A DNA stretch of 16,178 nt from an uncultured Oscillospiraceae bacterium (GTDB taxonomy: Bacteria > Bacillota > Clostridia > Oscillospirales > Ruminococcaceae): the NCBI GenBank assembly GCA_934527255.1, contig CAKTAM010000038.1:1-16178 (forward strand), written 5' to 3'. Each line of letters begins with the position of its first letter. The stretch's first letter is position 1. The notes beneath the pieces are model-generated. The model ran no database searches, was not told the origin of the DNA, and saw only the letters and a list, made by a program, of their open reading frames with translations. Below are positions 1 to 7,751 of the stretch, piece after piece. A program made the position numbers and the translations under genes.

Positions 1-2
1 TT

Positions 3-31
3 ATTATACCAACTCCTCCGCCCTTTGTCAA
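3..31 (-). promoter_or_regulatory. Perfect sigma-70/sigma-A consensus promoter firing leftward
   Basis: On the minus strand, TTGACA (26-31) and TATAAT (3-8) are separated by exactly 17 bp (9-25). Both hexamers match the housekeeping consensus perfectly, which is striking in GC-rich DNA. Upstream of the -35 box lie three A-tracts on the minus strand (T-runs at 37-41, 45-50 and 56-61) spaced roughly one helical turn apart, followed by another A/T-rich stretch to about 74. This resembles an UP element. The start site would fall at or just beyond the left edge, so the transcribed gene is not visible. Promoters of this quality often drive stable RNA or very highly expressed genes; that assignment is inference. 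Confidence 0.82.
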
Positions 32-127
32 CACCCTTTTTCACTTTTTTGCATCTTTTTTCTAAAAACATTTTGCGTGCCCGCTCACGGCCCCGCAAGC
101 GCCTTGAAATGGCACGTTTGTGCGAGG

Positions 128-160
128 CGGCTTTTTCGGGCCTGCGGCAGAAAAAAGCCG
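128..160. repeat. Inverted repeat with 9-bp arms
   Basis: CGGCTTTTT (128-136) is the exact reverse complement of AAAAAGCCG (152-160), leaving a 15-nt loop. It could form a hairpin in either transcript. The T/A runs sit inside the stem rather than after it, so it is not a classical intrinsic terminator. Function unknown. Confidence 0.45.
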
Positions 161-286
161 ACACGACCCGGCTGGGGCGCTTCTGTAGCTACTACAACCA
201 CTACAACTGCTGCAAGCGCCGCAAGCAAAAGAAGCGGTCGTCCTTGCTTATTGCTTTGCTTGCACTGTAAACACAGGCTGTGTTTT

Positions 287-350
287 GAAAACAGTGGCAC
301 TTCGAAAACGACGGATTTCGAAAACGGCGGCATGAAAACAGCCGCATTCC
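287..350. repeat. Degenerate short direct repeat (GAAAAC core, four copies)
   Basis: The hexamer GAAAAC starts at 287, 304, 320 and 334, so spacings are 17, 16 and 14 bp. Each copy is followed by a related G/C-rich stretch such as GACGG or GGCGG. The copies are too short and too close together for a CRISPR array. They could be a decayed minisatellite or a cluster of protein-binding sites. Confidence 0.5.
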
Positions 351-367
351 GGAAATAATGATGTATA

Positions 368-387
368 ACAGTATATTACAGTATATT
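368..387. repeat. 10-bp perfect tandem duplication
   Basis: ACAGTATATT occurs twice in direct succession (368-377 and 378-387). The surrounding 360-395 is much more A/T-rich than the rest of the window. It could be a regulator site or a relic. No partner gene start lies next to it; the nearest coding end is the GH43 stop at 459. Confidence 0.6.
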
Positions 388-458
388 ATGGCATAAGTGC
401 ACAGCAAGGCTCGATGCATCTTACATCCGCTCCGCGCCTTATGGGATTATCCGCTGCG

Positions 459-1720
459 TCAGGCTTCTTCCGTGTGCCGCGCAAACGCAAAGCGGCGCAG
501 CTCCAGCCCCTCGCCCTCAAAGCGTACCCACAGGGTGTGCTCGCCCTGTACCGGCCGCACCGCCGCCCTGCAGACGGCAAACTCTGCCTGATCGACCGGC
601 AGCGTGGCCAGCACCTGCGCATTTTCCACCAGAAACACCAGCCGACCGCGGCCGCGCACCTCGGCCTGAACCGAACCGACCCCATCGCCGAACTGCAGCG
701 TGTGAAATTCCGCCCAAGATGGCCATACGCTTTCGGCCGCCGCGGGAAACCCGGTCAGCTTTTCCAACCCGCCGTCATCCGGCTGAATATAGCCGCCGCC
801 CACCCGGCTGGCCCTGCCGCCGTCCAACCAGCAGCAGGCATCCGGCGCGCCCGCCGCGCCGCCTGTGGTCATGCGCACCTCGGCAATACGGCCATCCGCA
901 TCAAAAAATATTTTTTCGGCGCACAGACGGCGGCTGAACATCGAATTCTGCGACGAGCGGTGATAAAACACATACCACTGCCCGTGGAAGCACTCCATCG
1001 AGCCGTGATCGTTCCAGCTGGCCGGGTCGCAGCCGGTATTGTCCACCACAACACCGCACTCGTGATAAGGTCCAAGCGGATGATCTGCCATGGCATACGC
1101 CAGGCAGCGGGCACTGCCGCGCCGGGTGCTGGTATATAACAAATAGTATTTGCCGTTGCGCTTGCGCAGCGAGGCACCCTCGTGAAAACCGTGCTCCTCC
1201 TCGGTCAGCAGCTCCGGCACATGGGTGGCTTCGTCAATGGAGCACATATCTTCCTTCAGCCGCGCGCCGTGCAGCCGAAACTGCCCCACAGATAATAGAC
1301 GCTGCCGTCATCATCCATAAAAACCGCCGGGTCAATGCCGGTGCCGCTGGCGCCGGTCACCGGGCGGCTGCCGCCGAAAGGCCCGGCAGGCGACGCGGCC
1401 TCGGCCACGCCCTCGGCCCCGGTGCTGGTACAATAATACAAATAATAGCGGCCGTTACGGTACAGCGCATCCGGCGCATACAAAACGGTATCCGGCTGAT
1501 ACAGCGGGCCAAGACACTGCGGCGACGCTTCAAACGACACACCGTGATCGACCCAACGCGCCAGCTGCGGGTCGTCTGTAGAAAGCACATGATATTGCCC
1601 GGAGCAATACGCGGCCGCACCGGAACGATCCAGCGAGCCGTACACATACAGGCGGCCGTCCGGCATCACATGCGCTTCACCGTCCGGCACAAACAGGCGT
1701 CGATCAAACAACGGATTCAT
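459..1720 (-). pseudogene. GH43-family glycosidase with CBM6-like C-terminal domain, one frameshift
   Basis: GH43 enzymes are five-bladed beta-propeller xylosidases or arabinofuranosidases that trim plant polysaccharide side chains. The start is ATG at 1720, preceded by AGGAGG (1730-1735). Visible family signs are an N-terminal segment with the likely general-base Asp13 (VPDGEAHVMPDGRLYVYGS), APDALYRNGRYYLYY, the pKa-modulating Asp in GTGIDPAVF, and the general-acid Glu in GFHEGASLRKRNGKYY. After the propeller, the last 110 or so residues look like a CBM6-type beta sandwich (GEHTLWVRFEGEGLELRRF). There is no signal peptide, so a cytoplasmic role on imported oligosaccharides is likely. The frame breaks at YYLWG (about 1284-1289): the first part runs into a stop near 1256, while QFRLHGARLKEDM continues in the next frame to 459. 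One extra base in the C4 run at 1284-1287 would restore a 420-aa protein. Substrate specificity cannot be read from the sequence. Confidence 0.85.
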
Positions 1721-1757
1721 CTCTTTTTTCCTCCTGTGCAAAACGCTTTTCGGGTAT

Positions 1758-1786
1758 AGAATAGCGTATCTGCAACCGTTTCGCAA
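1758..1786 (-). promoter_or_regulatory. Candidate promoter for the GH43 gene
   Basis: On the minus strand, TTGCGA (1781-1786) and TATTCT (1758-1763) are 17 bp apart, about 38 bp upstream of the GH43 ATG. Each hexamer deviates from the consensus at two positions. It is the best-placed candidate in this intergenic region, but it is not proven. Confidence 0.5.
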
Positions 1787-1814
1787 TGGCTTTTCCGCCA
1801 TTTTGCAAAAAAGC

Positions 1815-1844
1815 TTGACAAAACCGCCGCCGCCGCGTTAGAAT
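1815..1844 (+). promoter_or_regulatory. valS promoter
   Basis: A perfect -35 TTGACA (1815-1820) and a -10 TAGAAT (1839-1844) are separated by 18 bp. Transcription would start near 1851, just before the T-box leader. It is divergent from the GH43 promoter. Confidence 0.75.
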
Positions 1845-1850
1845 GAGAAA

Positions 1851-2119
1851 AACAGTTGACAGGCAATGACGGAGAGGGTTTTTGCACACACCTTCACAAG
1901 AGAGCTGCCGGTTGGTGCAAGGCGGCAGAAGGGTGCGGAAACGGTCGCTTCGGAGCCGAAACGGGGAACGCGGGCCCGCCCGCCGGTAGTCGTTTCCGTT
2001 TTCTCTGCGTTAAAGAGAGCTGGAGCGGTCTGCCCGCAGAGGGCAGGCAAGCAGGGTGGTACCGCGGTTTTGAAAAGAATCGTCCCTTGCGCAGCAGGCG
2101 CTGCGCAGGGGATTTTTTT
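1851..2119 (+). ncRNA. T-box riboswitch leader of valS
   Basis: T-box leaders bind uncharged tRNA and let transcription read through into amino-acid genes. Hallmarks seen here are the T-box sequence GGGTGGTACCGCGG (2054-2067), and a distal Stem I with AGAGAG (1899-1904) followed by a perfect 6-bp hairpin (CTGCCG 1905-1910 with CGGCAG 1923-1928) whose loop contains GGTGCAA. An intrinsic terminator (2083-2119) follows the T-box directly. On the 3' side of Stem I, GTC at 1944-1946 is the only valine codon in the expected specifier region, matching the downstream gene. The exact specifier loop pairing was not modelled. The antiterminator would use the T-box bases against the 5' arm of the terminator. 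Confidence 0.93.
2083..2119 (+). terminator. T-box regulated intrinsic terminator
   Basis: A 13-bp stem with one G-U pair (2083-2095 with 2100-2112) has a 4-nt loop AGGC and is followed by seven T (2113-2119). It sits between the T-box sequence and the valS start, so it is the attenuator that ends transcription when tRNA-Val is charged. Confidence 0.92.
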
Positions 2120-2219
2120 GTTTTCGCCCCGCCCGATTTTTTGTTTTTACGAGGCAGCCGCGTACAGCGGCGCGCCGCACACGCCGTTTGATGATGAAGC
2201 ATACAAGGAGGAGCTTTTC

Positions 2220-4919
2220 ATGAGAGAACTGGAAAAGCAGTACAGCCCGGCCGCCGTGGAGGACGACATCTACCGCTTCTGGCTGGATGGCGGCTATTTT
2301 CACACCAAGGCCGACCCTGACAAAAAGCCTTATACTATTGTCATGCCGCCGCCCAACGTCACCGGGCAGCTGCACATGGGGCATGCCATGGATGAGACCA
2401 TTCAGGATATTCTGATCCGCTTCAAGCGGATGCAGGGCTACGCCGCCCTGTGGGTGCCCGGCACCGACCATGCCTCCATCGCCACCGAGGCCAAGGTGGT
2501 GGAGGCCATGCGTAAGGAAGGGCTGACCAAGGATATGCTGGGCCGCGAAAAGTTTCTGGAGCGCGCCTGGGAGTGGAAAAACACCTATGGAAACCGCATT
2601 ACCAGCCAGCTGAAAAAGCTGGGCTGCAGCTGCGACTGGCAGCGTGAGCGCTTTACCATGGATGAGGGCTGCTCGGACGCCGTGAAAGAGGTGTTTGTGC
2701 GCCTGTATGACAAAAAGCTGATCTACCGCGGCAACCGCATGGTCAACTGGTGCCCCAAATGCAACACCTCCATTTCGGATGCCGAGGTGGAATACAGCGA
2801 GCAGAACGGCCATTTCTGGCATCTGCTGTACCCGGTGAAGGAGACCGGCGAAATGCTGGAGCTGGCCACGACCCGCCCCGAAACCATGCTGGGCGACACC
2901 GCCGTCGCCATCAACGCGGAGGATCCGCGCTATACCCATCTGCACGGGTGCCACGTCATTCTTCCCCTGTTGGGCAAGGAAATTCCCATTGTGTGCGACG
3001 AACACGCCGACATGACCAAGGGCACCGGCGTGGTGAAAATTACCCCGGCGCACGACCCCAACGACTTTGAGGTAGGCAACCGGCACAACCTGCCGCGCGT
3101 GCGGGTGTTTACCTATGACGGTCATATGACCGGCGCGGCCGACGCCGCACAGGCGGCCGAGCTGCTGGCCCGCGGCAAGGCAGCCGAAGGCGAGCCCGAG
3201 GTGCTGGACTGCGGCAAATATGCCGGGTTGACCACGATGGAGGCGCGCAAGGCGATTTTGGAGGACTTGGCCGCCTGCGGCGCGCTGAAGGAAACCGAGG
3301 ATCTGAAGCACGACGTGGGCACCTGCTACCGCTGCCATTCGACCATTGAGCCGATGGTCAGCAAGCAGTGGTTTGTCAAAATGGAGCCGCTGGCCAAGCC
3401 TGCCGTGGAGGCGGTGGAAAACGGCAGCATCCGCTATGTGCCCGAGCGCTTTACCAAAAACTATCTGAACTGGATGAACAACACCCGCGACTGGTGCATC
3501 AGCCGTCAGCTGTGGTGGGGCCATCAGATCCCGGCCTGGTACTGCGACGACTGCGGCGAGACCATTGTGGCCAAAACTGCGCCGACGGCCTGCCCCAAGT
3601 GCGGCGGGGCGCACCTGCAACAGGATCCCGACACGCTGGACACCTGGTTTTCCAGCGCGCTGTGGCCGTTCAGCACGCTGGGCTGGCCCAACGAGGAAAG
3701 CGAGGACCTGCGCTATTTCTACCCCACCAACACACTGGTGACCGGGTATGATATTATCGGGTTCTGGGTCAGCCGCATGATCTTCTCCGGCCTGGCCTAC
3801 ACCGGCAAGGCCCCGTTTGACACCGTGTGCATTCACGGTATTGTACGGGATGAGCAGGGCCGCAAAATGAGCAAGAGCCTTGGCAACGGCATTGATCCGC
3901 TGGTCGTCATTGACAAATACGGCGCGGACGCGCTGCGCCTGATGCTGGTGGACGGCTCGACCCCGGGCAACGATATGCGCTATTCGGATAAGCGCGTGGA
4001 GGCCGCCCGCAACTTTGCCAACAAGCTGTGGAACGCCACCCGCTTTGTGCTGATGAACCTGGGCGAGCAGTTTACCCCCGGCCTGCCGGAGGAATTGGAT
4101 CTGTCGGACAAGTGGATCCTTTCGACGCTGAACGATGTTGTGCGGGAGGCGACCGACAACCTGGAAAAATTTGAGATGGGCCTTGCCGCCGCCAAGGTGC
4201 AGAGCTTCATCTGGGAGGTTTACTGCGACTGGTACATTGAAATTGCCAAGGTGCGGCTGAACGGCGGCGACGCGCAGGCGGCCGACAATGCCCGCCGCGT
4301 GCTGGTGTATGTGCTGGATCAGGCGCTGAAGCTGCTGCACCCCTTTATGCCGTTTGTAACCGAAATGCTGTATCAGGCACTGCCCGGCAGCGGCGAGACC
4401 ATCATGACCCAAAGCTGGCCCGTCTATGACGCCGCGCACGATTTCAAGCAGGAGGAGGCCGATTTTGAAAAAATCGTCGCCCTCATCAAAGCGGTGCGCA
4501 CCGTGCGCACGGATATGAACGTGCACCCGACCAAACGCACCCGTTTTATCATTGAGACCGCCAGCCCAAAGGCCTTTGAAAAGGGCATTGCGTTCCTGCA
4601 GAAGTTTGCCTTTGCCACCGATATCACCATTGTGGAGCACTATGCGGGCGATACGGCCGGTTCGGTGCAGGTTGTCACTGACAGCGCGCGTGCTTTTCTG
4701 CCGCTGATGGAGCTGATCGACCGTGACAAGGAGCTGGCCCGCCTGAACAAGGAGCTGGCCGCCTGCCGGCAGAACATTGCCTCGCTGCAGGCCAAGGTGA
4801 GCAACGAAAGCTTTGTGGCCAAGGCCCCGGAAAAGGTCGTGAACGATATGCGCGACAAGCTGGCCAATGCGCTGGAGAAGCAGTCCAAAATTGAAGAAAG
4901 CATCGCCGCACTGGGCTGA
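2220..4919 (+). CDS. valS: Valyl-tRNA synthetase
   Basis: Charges tRNA-Val with valine using ATP; a cytoplasmic class I synthetase. The 899-aa length is normal for the family. The class I signature is HMGH at residues 52-55 after PPPNVTGQL, and the second signature is KMSKS at 549-553. Between them lies the CP1 editing region, which hydrolyses mischarged Thr-tRNA. It is followed by cysteine pairs (WYCDDCGETI and ACPKCGG) that look like a zinc ribbon; another CPKC pair lies near residue 179. The C-terminal 60 or so residues form the basic coiled-coil arm typical of ValS. The start is ATG 2220 with AAGGAGG at 2205-2211. The same frame is open further upstream to 1866, but that part is the T-box leader. 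The gene is monocistronic, controlled by the T-box and ended by the hairpin at 5095-5136. No damage was seen. Confidence 0.98.
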   Translation: MRELEKQYSPAAVEDDIYRFWLDGGYFHTKADPDKKPYTIVMPPPNVTGQLHMGHAMDETIQDILIRFKRMQGYAALWVPGTDHASIATEAKVVEAMRKEGLTKDMLGREKFLERAWEWKNTYGNRITSQLKKLGCSCDWQRERFTMDEGCSDAVKEVFVRLYDKKLIYRGNRMVNWCPKCNTSISDAEVEYSEQNGHFWHLLYPVKETGEMLELATTRPETMLGDTAVAINAEDPRYTHLHGCHVILPLLGKEIPIVCDEHADMTKGTGVVKITPAHDPNDFEVGNRHNLPRVRVFTYDGHMTGAADAAQAAELLARGKAAEGEPEVLDCGKYAGLTTMEARKAILEDLAACGALKETEDLKHDVGTCYRCHSTIEPMVSKQWFVKMEPLAKPAVEAVENGSIRYVPERFTKNYLNWMNNTRDWCISRQLWWGHQIPAWYCDDCGETIVAKTAPTACPKCGGAHLQQDPDTLDTWFSSALWPFSTLGWPNEESEDLRYFYPTNTLVTGYDIIGFWVSRMIFSGLAYTGKAPFDTVCIHGIVRDEQGRKMSKSLGNGIDPLVVIDKYGADALRLMLVDGSTPGNDMRYSDKRVEAARNFANKLWNATRFVLMNLGEQFTPGLPEELDLSDKWILSTLNDVVREATDNLEKFEMGLAAAKVQSFIWEVYCDWYIEIAKVRLNGGDAQAADNARRVLVYVLDQALKLLHPFMPFVTEMLYQALPGSGETIMTQSWPVYDAAHDFKQEEADFEKIVALIKAVRTVRTDMNVHPTKRTRFIIETASPKAFEKGIAFLQKFAFATDITIVEHYAGDTAGSVQVVTDSARAFLPLMELIDRDKELARLNKELAACRQNIASLQAKVSNESFVAKAPEKVVNDMRDKLANALEKQSKIEESIAALG

Positions 4920-5094
4920 TGCGCCAGCTGGGGTAATGCGCAGAGCAAGGCTCAAGCTAAGTTTTGGCCGCCAGGCCCAACGGACCAAAGGCAAACGCCC
5001 GGCCGTCGTTATGAGATAGCGCAGGCTTTTGCCCGGCATCCGGCTTTGCACGGCCAACTGCCGACACAGCGCAGCCAACGCGCCGGTAACCCGT
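4920..5094. other. valS 3' untranslated stretch
   Basis: No gene is seen between the valS stop and the terminator hairpin. The segment around 4932-4953 resembles 391-412 just past the GH43 stop: GCAAGGCTC is shared exactly and the preceding bases are similar. That could be a short dispersed intergenic repeat. Confidence 0.4.
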
Positions 5095-5136
5095 AAAAAA
5101 AGTACTCCGTCGATTTTCTCGACGGAGTACTTTTTT
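5095..5136. terminator. Strong bidirectional intrinsic terminator
   Basis: A perfect 13-bp stem (AGTACTCCGTCGA 5101-5113 with 5119-5131) has a 5-nt loop TTTTC. It is flanked by an A-run (5095-5101) and a T-run (5131-5136) that pair to extend the stem. Read on either strand, a T-run follows the hairpin, so it can end both rightward valS and the leftward operon that finishes near 5382. Confidence 0.95.
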
Positions 5137-5234
5137 GTTGCTTTATTGTTTGGAGCAAGCGATTTTTACTGAAAATGGCAGCCGCCATCCAAAACACACA
5201 AGTGTTTGTCGACGGCGGCAGAAACACCGCACCG

Positions 5235-5329
5235 GTGAAGCTGCTGGCGGTAAGCGCCGCCTCCTTTACCGGCAGCAAACTGCTGCAGTGCAAACGCAGA
5301 CGCAGGCGGTGCTGCTTTGGCCGTGCGGC
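5235..5329. repeat. Duplicated remnant of the transglutaminase gene 3' end (copy A)
   Basis: The 74 bp at 5256-5329 align without gaps to 5428-5501 inside the transglutaminase-like gene, with 10 mismatches (about 86% identity). The 12-mer GTGAAGCTGCTG also occurs in both units (5235-5246 and 5351-5362) in the same order. On the minus strand copy A encodes AARPKQHRLRLRLHCSSLLP, closely matching AARPKQRRLWLRLRYSSLLP near the end of the neighbouring protein. It lies past that gene's stop and has no start of its own, so it is a decayed partial duplicate. Confidence 0.8.
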
Positions 5330-5350
5330 ACTGGCGGGCAGCATGCTGCT

Positions 5351-5501
5351 GTGAAGCTGCTGTCTCGCCGGGTCTCGCCGCTTACTGCGCCGCGTCGGCC
5401 CGGCGGCCGCCGGAAAACGCGCGGATCGCCGCCTCCTTTAACGGCAGCAGACTGCTGTAGCGCAGACGCAGCCACAGGCGGCGCTGCTTTGGCCGCGCAG
5501 C
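5351..5501. repeat. Second unit of the tandem duplication (copy B, overlaps gene 3' end)
   Basis: This unit contains the 12-mer at 5351-5362 and the 74-bp block at 5428-5501. The two elements are 65 bp apart here against 9 bp in copy A, so the units differ by about 56 bp of inserted or deleted sequence. The block encodes the last part of the transglutaminase-like protein. Confidence 0.75.
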
Positions 5502-7713
5502 CTGCACCTTGTCAAGCAGGGCCTGCACCGTACGCATTTCGTACGGCTCCAGCGTGATACCGCCGTACAGGGCTTTTTCCAACAGAGCGGCCGCCGCCGT
5601 ATAATCGCCCGGCTGAATAGCGGCAAAGCAGGCGGTCAGGGCGGCATCCGTCTTGGCGGCATCCCATCCAAGGCAGACATCCACGCCCCACAGCCGCAAC
5701 AGCCGGAACAACTGCCGGTACTGCAGGCGTACCTTTTGGTCGGCATTGGCCCGGTGGTAGGCTTGCGCGGCACGGCGTTCGGCCGCAAGGCGCAGCAGCT
5801 CGGCCAGAGCAAACAGTACCGTCAGCACAAAGACGGCCAGCACCAGCAGGCCCAGCAGCACCCACAGCGTGTTTTTGAACACCACCAGCGGTGTGGACTG
5901 CGCGCCGCCGGAAGCTGCCCACCTTCTGCCGGGGCGCCGGAATTGTCACCGTTTTCGACCAGTGCAGCGGTCTTCTGCACGGTGTCCGGCAGGGCCACCA
6001 TCTGCTGCAGGGTCACCGCATCAAAATAGCAGCCGGGCGTTACATCCACCGGCAGCCAGCCGATGCCGTCAAAATAGACCTCTGCCCAGGCGTGGGCATC
6101 CTGCCCGGTCAGGGCTGCCGCTTCACCGCCGCTGTTTTCCAGTGCGTCGGCAGAAAGATAATACCCTTCGACATAGCGTGCGGGAATGCCGCAGCTGCGC
6201 AGCGCCTGCACGGCGGCGGATGCATACAGCATGGAGTTGCCCTGCCGGGAGCCGGTAAGAAAATCGCGGATGGGATCAACATCCTCCGCCGACGGCTGCA
6301 GGCTGGCCGTATAAGAGACCGTCTGCCGCAGCACCTCGCGCACGCGGGTGATGGCGCTGTAAATGCCGTCATCCGCCGCAGGGTCATCCTGCCAGAACAG
6401 CTGCTACAGCAGCGGCTGCAGCCCGGCATCCGGCGTGGTATACTGCTGATAAACTCGCGGTAGACGGCCTCCGCCTGCGTATAAGCGCGCTGGGCTTCGG
6501 TCTGTGGCTGGCCCACCCACGCGGCACGTACCGTCAGCTCTGCCGGGCGTGAGGAGGAAAGCTCGTCGGCGGTATACGTCCGTGCGCCGAACATATCCGT
6601 CAGGGTAAGGCGCTGATCTTTCCGATCCGCTGTGTTTGCCCCCTTCACTGCCGCCAGAGAAGTCGGAAGATAAAGATAGCGGCGGGAAGCGCCCGTAACC
6701 GATACCGTAAGGTGGTTGTTTTCGGGGCGGTCATCCGCCTCGCACAGGCTGTAATAGGCGGCGGGCTGCACCAGCGGGTCAAAGCCCTGACGGGCCAGCC
6801 ACTGCAGCATGCCCGCATAGTCTCCGCTGTAGGCCGAGGCAGGCAACGGCTTCCACACGCCGTCACGGTATACTGCGCCCACATACCCGCGCAGATACAG
6901 GGTTTTGATCTGCTCGGTCTGCACGGTCAGCGCCTGCGCGTCATCGCTGTTCAGGCTGGCAGCCTGCCGCAAGGCGCCCTGCGGCAGGTGATCCTCGCCA
7001 TAGCGCACCGTTTGCAGCTGCTGCACCGCCTGCTGACGCAGACGGGTGACGCGCACCAGCTCGCCGGAGGGCGTAAGCACCGCGCACACCAGCAGTGTCA
7101 CTGCGGCCGTTCCCCACAGACACCTGGCCTGACGGGCGGGCAGGGCCGCGCCATGCGTGACCCACACTCCCAAAAACGCGGCAAAAAGCAGGCTGCCCCA
7201 CACTGCGGAAAGCGTGCCCGTCAGCAGTGCGGCCAGTGCCAACACCCCGCAGTATACCCCGCAAAGCGCCGTGCGATGACGGGTGACCAGCCCATAGGAA
7301 AGCTGACCCAGCGCCGCACCCGCCGCCAGGCTGACCAGCATCACGCTGCCGGTCGTCGCCATTGTGGGAAAAAGCGCCGCGCCGCCCTGATGCAGTCCGT
7401 TCCACCATGCTATGCCGCTGTTGAGCCAAAGCAGCAGCCCCTGCCAGAGGCTGCCCGCGCCAGCCAGCAGCAGCGCCAGCCACGGCCCCAGCCGCAGCCC
7501 CCACGCCAATGCCGGGCGGGCCGTCTGCCGCGCGGCGGCAGCACACAGCAGCCCGCCGACCAGCGCCGCCGCAGCGGGCCCCAAAATGCCCGGCGACAGC
7601 GTGCCCCAGATGCGCAGCAGCACCGACAGACCGCCGACCGCCAACAGCGCGCCGAGAAACGCCGACCAGAGGACGCCCGGCAGCCGCTGCCGGAGGGTGG
7701 TTGGTTGTGACAT
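5382..7713 (-). pseudogene. Membrane transglutaminase-like protein (TgpA layout), two frameshifts and one stop
   Basis: The last gene of the MoxR/DUF58 operon. Start ATG 7713 (MSQPTTLRQR) follows a G-rich site, 38 bp after the DUF58 stop. The repaired product would be about 777 aa: six or seven membrane helices within residues 12-214, an extracytoplasmic domain, a transglutaminase core, one more helix (WVLLGLLVLAVFVLTVLFAL) and a DUF4129-like cytoplasmic tail. Core motifs are CGIPARYVEGYYLS, the catalytic His in DAHAWAEVYF and Asp in PVDVTPG. The usual GxC nucleophile reads GNS (TCC codon at 6233-6235), so activity is doubtful. Breaks: a missing base near 6441-6453 (after YREFIS), an in-frame TAG at 6404-6406 (LQPLL-stop-QLFWQDD, probably from CAG), and a missing base near 5898-5910 in a linker. 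Open pieces are 6109-7713, 5822-6403 and 5382-5885. The family usually acts on envelope proteins or peptidoglycan-linked substrates; the substrate here is unknown. Confidence 0.85.
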
Positions 7714-7751
7714 GCCGTTCCCCCCTTTTTTGTTGGTTGATAAAATGGATG

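Larger units (their letters stand above)
32..458. other. Noncoding stretch between leftward promoter and GH43 gene
   Basis: No coding region is supported here. The open frames present are short, lack a good ribosome-binding site and have low-complexity or basic composition. The stretch holds the A-tract region of the leftward promoter (37-74), an inverted repeat (128-160), a degenerate GAAAAC repeat (287-350) and a 10-bp tandem duplication (368-387). No clear intrinsic terminator for the minus-strand GH43 gene is seen: none of the hairpins is followed by a T-run in that orientation. Confidence 0.6.

Noticed and set aside
25..358. Two short plus-strand open frames near the left edge
   Set aside because: Basic, low-complexity products without ribosome sites, overlapping the A-tract promoter region.
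287..387. CRISPR array
   Set aside because: Units are under 20 bp, degenerate, without true spacers and with no cas genes nearby.
414..1139. Plus-strand open frame opposite the GH43 gene
   Set aside because: No ribosome site and no recognisable motif; the minus strand carries GH43 and CBM6-like signatures throughout.
1771..1786. LacI/cre-type operator overlapping the GH43 -35 box (TGCAACCGTTTCGCA)
   Set aside because: The outer bases are symmetric but the arms around the central CG match at only a few positions, so it is not convincing as an operator.
1866..2219. N-terminal extension of valS in the same frame
   Set aside because: The extension is the T-box leader and terminator. ATG 2220 has a strong ribosome site and matches the family's N-terminus.
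2010..5078. A roughly 1020-codon open frame on the minus strand opposite valS and its leader
   Set aside because: It mirrors the GC-rich codon pattern of valS, has His/Gly/Ala-rich composition with no recognisable domain, and runs through the T-box and terminator.
6712..7710. Long plus-strand open frame opposite the transglutaminase gene
   Set aside because: The composition is Gln/Arg/His-rich with no domain, and it lies opposite clear membrane helices. It is a shadow of the coding strand, as are the plus-strand frames at 9041-10336, 9916-11043 and 14467-15687.
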